Shown piece by piece: positions 5,772 to 8,845 of a stretch of 8,845 bases of DNA (its first letter is position 1; the number at the start of each line of letters is the position of its first letter). The notes beneath the pieces were generated by a model. That model made no database searches. It saw only the letters and a program-made list of their open reading frames with translations, and was not told the origin of the DNA. The stretch is from the NCBI GenBank assembly GCA_900551535.1, contig URWJ01000056.1, positions 1 to 8,845 of the forward strand, read 5' to 3'. The DNA comes from an uncultured Granulicatella sp. (GTDB taxonomy: Bacteria > Bacillota > Bacilli > Lactobacillales > Aerococcaceae). The position numbers were made by a program, and so were the translations under genes.

Positions 5772-6200
5772 ATGAAAAAGAGAGCATTTACGCTTGTTGA
5801 ATGCTTAATTGCGCTCGCCATTGCTTGCTTCTTACTATTACTGACTCCGCCTTTGATTAGTCATTCCTATGTAAATTGGAAGGAAGAAGTATTTCTAAGA
5901 GAGTTTGAGCAAGTGATGGATACGGCGCAGATTACAGCTATTTCAACGGGACAAGGTTCGTTTGTAACGGTCTCAGGTGGTATCGTTGAATTAAATTGTC
6001 ATGGGGCTAGAGAATTGGATAAGAAGATTCGCTTTCCGGATACGATGAAAAGTTATTCTGTTCAAACGTATGGTTTTAAACCCTATAGTGGGAATGTTAG
6101 TCAGTTCTCATCCGTGACTTTTGATGGACGAAATCGCAGGTACACTTATGTTTTTCAATTAGGGGAGGCTAAGTATCATGTTGAAATTACCGAAAAGTAG
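5772..6200 (+). CDS. comGD: ComGD, minor competence pseudopilin
   Basis: A minor pseudopilin-type protein of 142 residues. The leader is very short, MKKRA, then FTLVECLIALAIACFLLLL: cleavage is expected after Ala5 with Glu10 at +5. The rest forms a GspH/ComGD-like beta-rich domain (TGQGSFVTVSGG at 59-70, SVTFDGRNRRYTYVFQLGEAKYHVEI at 114-139). It starts only two bases after comGC stops, and no purine-rich ribosome binding site is visible at a normal distance, so translation is probably coupled to comGC termination. It overlaps comGE by 23 nt. The assignment rests on position and leader, since sequence conservation in minor pseudopilins is low. Confidence 0.92.
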   Translation: MKKRAFTLVECLIALAIACFLLLLTPPLISHSYVNWKEEVFLREFEQVMDTAQITAISTGQGSFVTVSGGIVELNCHGARELDKKIRFPDTMKSYSVQTYGFKPYSGNVSQFSSVTFDGRNRRYTYVFQLGEAKYHVEITEK

Positions 6201-6543
6201 AGGGTATGTATTGCTGGAAGCTTTAATCGGTCTGATGGTTTTGACCGTTATTGTGTCTTTAATCAGCTTTATGATGGGACAGCTGTATCATAGGCAACAA
6301 CTTAAAGGCTGCTTTTTGGATGCTGCGGCTACTCAGTTAATGGATTTACAAGCGAGTGCTACTTATCCTGTGGCTGTTAACAAATTGCCAAGCGAAGAGT
6401 TTCAAAAGATGAAAAAAGTGACATTTGAAAAAGTAAATACAGCAGCCTCTCCAACAGTGGTGACGGTCTCTTGCGGAGAGCATGAGGAGGTGTTTCAAAT
6501 CAATGCGATTACCGAGAAAAAAGTCCGGATTTCTACTCATTGA
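6178..6543 (+). CDS. comGE: ComGE, minor competence pseudopilin
   Basis: A 121-residue minor pseudopilin-type protein. The leader MLKLPKSRG precedes YVLLEALIGLMVLTVIVSLI, so cleavage is expected after Gly9 with Glu14 at +5; Tyr replaces the usual Phe at +1. The single hydrophobic helix (10-31) is followed by a poorly conserved body with two cysteines, Cys45 and Cys99, that could form a disulphide outside the membrane. A strong ribosome binding site GGGAGG (6163-6168) lies nine bases before the ATG, inside comGD. Named from gene order. Confidence 0.88.
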   Translation: MLKLPKSRGYVLLEALIGLMVLTVIVSLISFMMGQLYHRQQLKGCFLDAAATQLMDLQASATYPVAVNKLPSEEFQKMKKVTFEKVNTAASPTVVTVSCGEHEEVFQINAITEKKVRISTH

Positions 6544-7015
6544 ACACCTAATTGCGCTCGTGATTATCTCGATTAGTTTAGTAGCGTTTATGGGACTTTC
6601 TACGGCGTTTCTAAAAATCAAGGACCGGCTCAATGTTCCTGACGATATTAAATGGCATGTCGCCGTTCAGCAAATGAATTTTAATTACGCTGGCTTTAGG
6701 CTGACATCGTTTAATGGTTATGATCCTTATACCGCACATTTTGAAAATATGACATCTGAGAAAACAGAAGTGATTACACTCGTTTCTAGTTGGAAAGATG
6801 GCGGGAAGATTTATAAAGGAGCAGGAGGAAGTGGAGGACACCAACCATTTCTTTATGGCATTCGAAGGCTATCTATCAAAAGAAACGGGAGCAGGTTACT
6901 GATTTCGACAACGCTCAACCAAGGAAGTACTTTTCGCTTAAATTTCGCGCCAAAGAATCGAGTCATTTATGTCAAAGTGAAAGAAGTAAAGGAAAAGAAA
7001 AATGACAAACCCTAA
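6503..7015 (+). CDS. comGF: ComGF, minor competence pseudopilin
   Basis: A 170-residue protein of the ComGF family. It has a full prepilin leader, MRLPRKKSG then FLLIEHLIALVIISISLVAF, with cleavage expected after Gly9 and Glu14 at +5. The C-terminal ComGF-type block is visible at about 103-136, where a Gly-rich KGAGGSGGHQPFLYGI is followed by strands RLSIKRNGSRLLIST; this recalls the KGHVPIL region of Bacillus ComGF. The ATG at 6503 is chosen over 6482 because the strong ribosome binding site AGGAGGTG (6486-6492 region) lies between them and would otherwise be inside the gene. It overlaps comGE by 41 nt and comGG by 14 nt. Family members interact with other minor pseudopilins in the initiating complex of the pseudopilus. 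Confidence 0.92.
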   Translation: MRLPRKKSGFLLIEHLIALVIISISLVAFMGLSTAFLKIKDRLNVPDDIKWHVAVQQMNFNYAGFRLTSFNGYDPYTAHFENMTSEKTEVITLVSSWKDGGKIYKGAGGSGGHQPFLYGIRRLSIKRNGSRLLISTTLNQGSTFRLNFAPKNRVIYVKVKEVKEKKNDKP

Positions 7016-7352
7016 AAGAAAAGGAACGCTACTATTTCAGTTTTTGGCGTTACTTGCGATTGCTAGTTTCCTAATTATCGCGCTACTCAAAATTCATGCC
7101 CACAACACTCTTGAATATCGCCTTCTGGAAGATGGGTATCGAATGGACATATTGCTTGAGATGGCGAGTCAGACAGTACGGCAAAAACTATCTTTTAATG
7201 GGGGTGAGATGACTTTTCCAGATACCATTCAATTTTCTAGTGGCACGGTGAGAGTAGAATGGAATGAGAAGACGCATCAGTTTACCCTGAAGGCGCACCT
7301 TCCAAATGGTCACACAAAGGAAGATACACTATATATTCAGTTTGTAAAATAG
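7002..7352 (+). CDS. comGG: ComGG, last minor competence pseudopilin-like protein
   Basis: A 116-residue membrane-anchored protein occupying the comGG position. The N-terminus resembles a prepilin leader, MTNPKRKG then TLLFQFLALLAIASFLIIALL, but the +5 residue is Gln13 instead of Glu and +1 is Thr. One hydrophobic helix (9-29) is followed by a 87-residue extracytoplasmic body. Streptococcal CglG also departs from the canonical motif, so this is not a sign of decay. The ribosome binding site AAAGG (6988-6992) lies nine bases before the ATG, within comGF. No strong hairpin terminator follows, only a weak GCTA/TAGC pairing before a T-rich run, so some readthrough into rodZ is possible. Assigned mainly by position. 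Confidence 0.85.
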   Translation: MTNPKRKGTLLFQFLALLAIASFLIIALLKIHAHNTLEYRLLEDGYRMDILLEMASQTVRQKLSFNGGEMTFPDTIQFSSGTVRVEWNEKTHQFTLKAHLPNGHTKEDTLYIQFVK

Positions 7353-7384
7353 GCTAAACACTACATAGCGACTTCTTTTTGTTT

Positions 7385-7430
7385 TTTTCATTTTCAAGAT
7401 ATGGTATACTTTTCAATGAGAAAATGAAAA
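7385..7430. repeat. 11-bp perfect inverted repeat flanking the rodZ promoter
   Basis: TTTTCATTTTC (7385-7395) is the exact reverse complement of GAAAATGAAAA (7420-7430), with 24 bases between. The left arm covers the -35 side and the right arm lies just after the expected start of transcription. Because the right arm is not followed by T residues, it does not look like a terminator. It may be an operator or a chance A/T-rich match. Confidence 0.55.
7400..7410 (+). promoter_or_regulatory. Extended -10 promoter of rodZ-pgsA
   Basis: TATACT (7405-7410) is preceded by TGG (7402-7404), giving the extended TGN -10 form. The position 17 bp upstream is only a T run (7382-7387), so the promoter probably depends on the extended -10. 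The predicted start is about 7417, some 26 bases before the rodZ ATG, with a modest ribosome binding site TGGTGA at 7433-7438. Confidence 0.7.
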
Positions 7431-7442
7431 GATGGTGAAATA

Positions 7443-8282
7443 ATGACACAAACAATCGGAGAAATTTTAAAAAGTGCAAGGCAATTAAAAGGCTACACTC
7501 TTGATGACTTGCAACAAATTACAAAAATTCAAAAACGTTATTTAATCGCAATTGAAGATAATGACTTCGACTTGATGCCAGGTGCGTTTTATACACGCGC
7601 ATTCATCAAACAAATTGCTGATACAGTTGGATTAGATGGAGCAGCTTTATTAGAAGAGCATGCATCAGAAATCCCGCAAGCTGTTGTGAAGACAACTCCT
7701 TCTACAACATATACGACTACTTCAAGTAATCGTTCTCGTTTAAATAAAAACAAGAGTAAATGGTCTTCAGTATCCAATACTCTAAAAAATTACTTCCCAA
7801 CCATTTTATTGGGAATGTTCATCGTGGCAATTATCTTTGCAATTGGGCAAGCTGTATTTAGCAACCGTGCGCAACGTAATACTCCTGTAACGACTCAAGC
7901 TACAACGCAAACAGCTGTTGCAGCAGAAACAACTGTTGCTACAACGACAACTGCAGCTCCAGAAGTGACAAGCGTTACTTATTCATATGCGAACGGAAAT
8001 GCATTGTACTATATTGCGAATGTAAGTAAATTCCCATTAGATGTGAAAGTCCTAAATGAAGCAAGAAATGCTTTATGGGCACAAATTTCAGCGGATGGTA
8101 AAGTTGTGGCAGACGGAGTTCCAGCAACGAATCAAACAGTGACTGGTTCAATTCCTGAAGGAACAACTACGATTCGTATGGACTTTGGATATACGCCATT
8201 AGGTACGATTACTGTTGGTGGTGTTGAACTAACAATTCCTGAAGGTTCAACAGCAACACGTATTTATATCACGATTCAATAG
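7443..8282 (+). CDS. rodZ: RodZ-like cell-shape protein (HTH, membrane helix, DUF4115)
   Basis: A bitopic membrane protein of 279 residues with the RodZ layout. Residues about 4-66 form the cytoplasmic helix-turn-helix domain (GEILKSARQLKGYTLDDLQQ, then KRYLIAIEDNDFDLMPGAFYTRAFIKQIA), which in RodZ binds MreB rather than acting mainly on DNA. A basic, Ser/Thr-rich stretch (84-115) leads to one membrane helix at about 118-139. An extracellular Thr/Ala-rich linker (145-175) joins it to the C-terminal beta-rich domain of the DUF4115 type (178-279). Family members help MreB-dependent wall elongation; in cocci lacking MreB the role is less clear. It has its own promoter after the com operon. The stop TAG overlaps the ribosome binding site of pgsA (TAGGAG), indicating tight coupling of the two genes. 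Confidence 0.93.
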   Translation: MTQTIGEILKSARQLKGYTLDDLQQITKIQKRYLIAIEDNDFDLMPGAFYTRAFIKQIADTVGLDGAALLEEHASEIPQAVVKTTPSTTYTTTSSNRSRLNKNKSKWSSVSNTLKNYFPTILLGMFIVAIIFAIGQAVFSNRAQRNTPVTTQATTQTAVAAETTVATTTTAAPEVTSVTYSYANGNALYYIANVSKFPLDVKVLNEARNALWAQISADGKVVADGVPATNQTVTGSIPEGTTTIRMDFGYTPLGTITVGGVELTIPEGSTATRIYITIQ

Positions 8283-8292
8283 GAGAATTGCG

Positions 8293-8845
8293 ATGAATTT
8301 ACCAAATAAATTAACCGTATTGCGAATTTTCATGATTCCGGTGTTTATAATCCTCATGTGTTTGCCAAGTGAAGCGCTCGGTGTGATGAGTCTTGTAGGC
8401 TCTCAAATCAGTGTAGTTCACTTCTTGGCGATGATTATTTTCGCAGTAGCTAGTTTTACAGATTATCTTGATGGATATTTAGCACGCAAATACAAATTAG
8501 TGACAAACTTTGGGAAGTTCGCTGATCCTTTAGCAGATAAAATGCTAGTGATGGCAGCCTTTATTATGCTTGTACCGCTTGATTTAGCACCCGCTTGGGT
8601 AATTGCAGTTATTGTCTGTCGTGAATTAGCAGTGACAGGCTTACGCTTACTGCTTGTTGAACAAGGTGGCGTCGTGATGGCGGCGGCATTACCTGGTAAA
8701 ATCAAAACATTTACACAAATGCTATCGATCATTTTCTTGCTACTCGGACTAACGACGATTGGGACGATTTTCTTATATATCTGTCTGGTGGCAACCATCT
8801 ATTCAGGATACGATTATTTTGCAAAAAATATGAGCGTTTTCAAGG
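8293..8845 (+). CDS. pgsA: PgsA, CDP-diacylglycerol-glycerol-3-phosphate 3-phosphatidyltransferase (3' end cut by window)
   Basis: A membrane enzyme that makes phosphatidylglycerophosphate from CDP-diacylglycerol and glycerol-3-phosphate, the committed step of phosphatidylglycerol synthesis. The full CDP-alcohol phosphotransferase signature is intact: D57-YLD60-G61-YLA64-R65, eight residues, G74, three residues, D78, three residues, D82. These Asp residues bind divalent metal and carry out catalysis. The N-terminus MNLPNKLTVLRIFMIPVFI is typical of PgsA, and hydrophobic helices recur through the visible 184 residues. The window ends inside the gene with no stop reached; family length suggests roughly ten residues are missing. 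The ATG at 8293 is preceded by AGGAG (8281-8285), which overlaps the rodZ stop. In many Bacilli the next genes are cinA and recA. Confidence 0.95.
   Translation, partial: MNLPNKLTVLRIFMIPVFIILMCLPSEALGVMSLVGSQISVVHFLAMIIFAVASFTDYLDGYLARKYKLVTNFGKFADPLADKMLVMAAFIMLVPLDLAPAWVIAVIVCRELAVTGLRLLLVEQGGVVMAAALPGKIKTFTQMLSIIFLLLGLTTIGTIFLYICLVATIYSGYDYFAKNMSVFK

Noticed and set aside
6482..6502. Upstream ATG for comGF
   Set aside because: The AGGAGGTG site lies just after it and serves ATG at 6503, which also gives a leader of normal length.
8463..8798. Minus-strand 111-residue open frame opposite pgsA
   Set aside because: It lies wholly within the intact pgsA frame with its complete catalytic signature, and has no plausible promoter or family features.

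Overview
The window reads as chromosomal DNA from a low-GC Gram-positive bacterium, most likely in the Lactobacillales. The support is strong AGGAGG-type ribosome binding sites, TTGACN-17-TANAAT promoters, a seven-gene comG operon, and a rodZ-pgsA pair. Genus cannot be fixed from sequence alone; a Carnobacteriaceae or Granulicatella-like source is only a guess. The first 28 bases are an Illumina sequencing adapter, so the left end is the end of an assembled contig and not native DNA.

Left part (1-1143). An OsmC/Ohr-type peroxiredoxin gene overlaps a GNAT gene of the phosphinothricin-acetyltransferase type by 8 nt. The pair ends in a strong intrinsic terminator. Between this terminator and the convergent next gene lie two perfect palindromes, built from three copies of one 18-bp dyad motif (ATTAYCA-N4-TGRTAAT).

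Middle (1144-3302). A 486-residue protein of unknown function is encoded on the minus strand. It has its own near-consensus promoter, overlaid by two interlocking TGTA/TACA dyads that look like an operator. Divergent from it is a VanZ-like membrane protein gene with its own promoter and terminator.

Right part (3374-7352). A complete, tightly overlapping comGA-comGB-comGC-comGD-comGE-comGF-comGG operon encodes the competence pseudopilus machinery: secretion ATPase, polytopic membrane platform, major pseudopilin and four minor pseudopilin-type proteins. ComGC, GD, GE and GF keep a prepilin peptidase site with Glu at +5; ComGG has Gln there. No canonical cin-box is visible upstream of comGA.

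Right end (7353-8845). An extended -10 promoter, flanked by a perfect 11-bp inverted repeat, precedes rodZ (cell-shape and membrane HTH protein). rodZ is followed by pgsA (phosphatidylglycerophosphate synthase), which is cut by the window end about ten residues before its expected C-terminus. In Bacilli this pair is commonly followed by cinA and recA, which would place further competence-linked genes just outside the window.

No RNA gene, insertion sequence, CRISPR array or phage gene was seen. No convincing new multi-gene system was found. The best candidates for novelty are the unknown 486-residue protein with its dyad-covered promoter, and the triple-dyad array beyond its 3' end.
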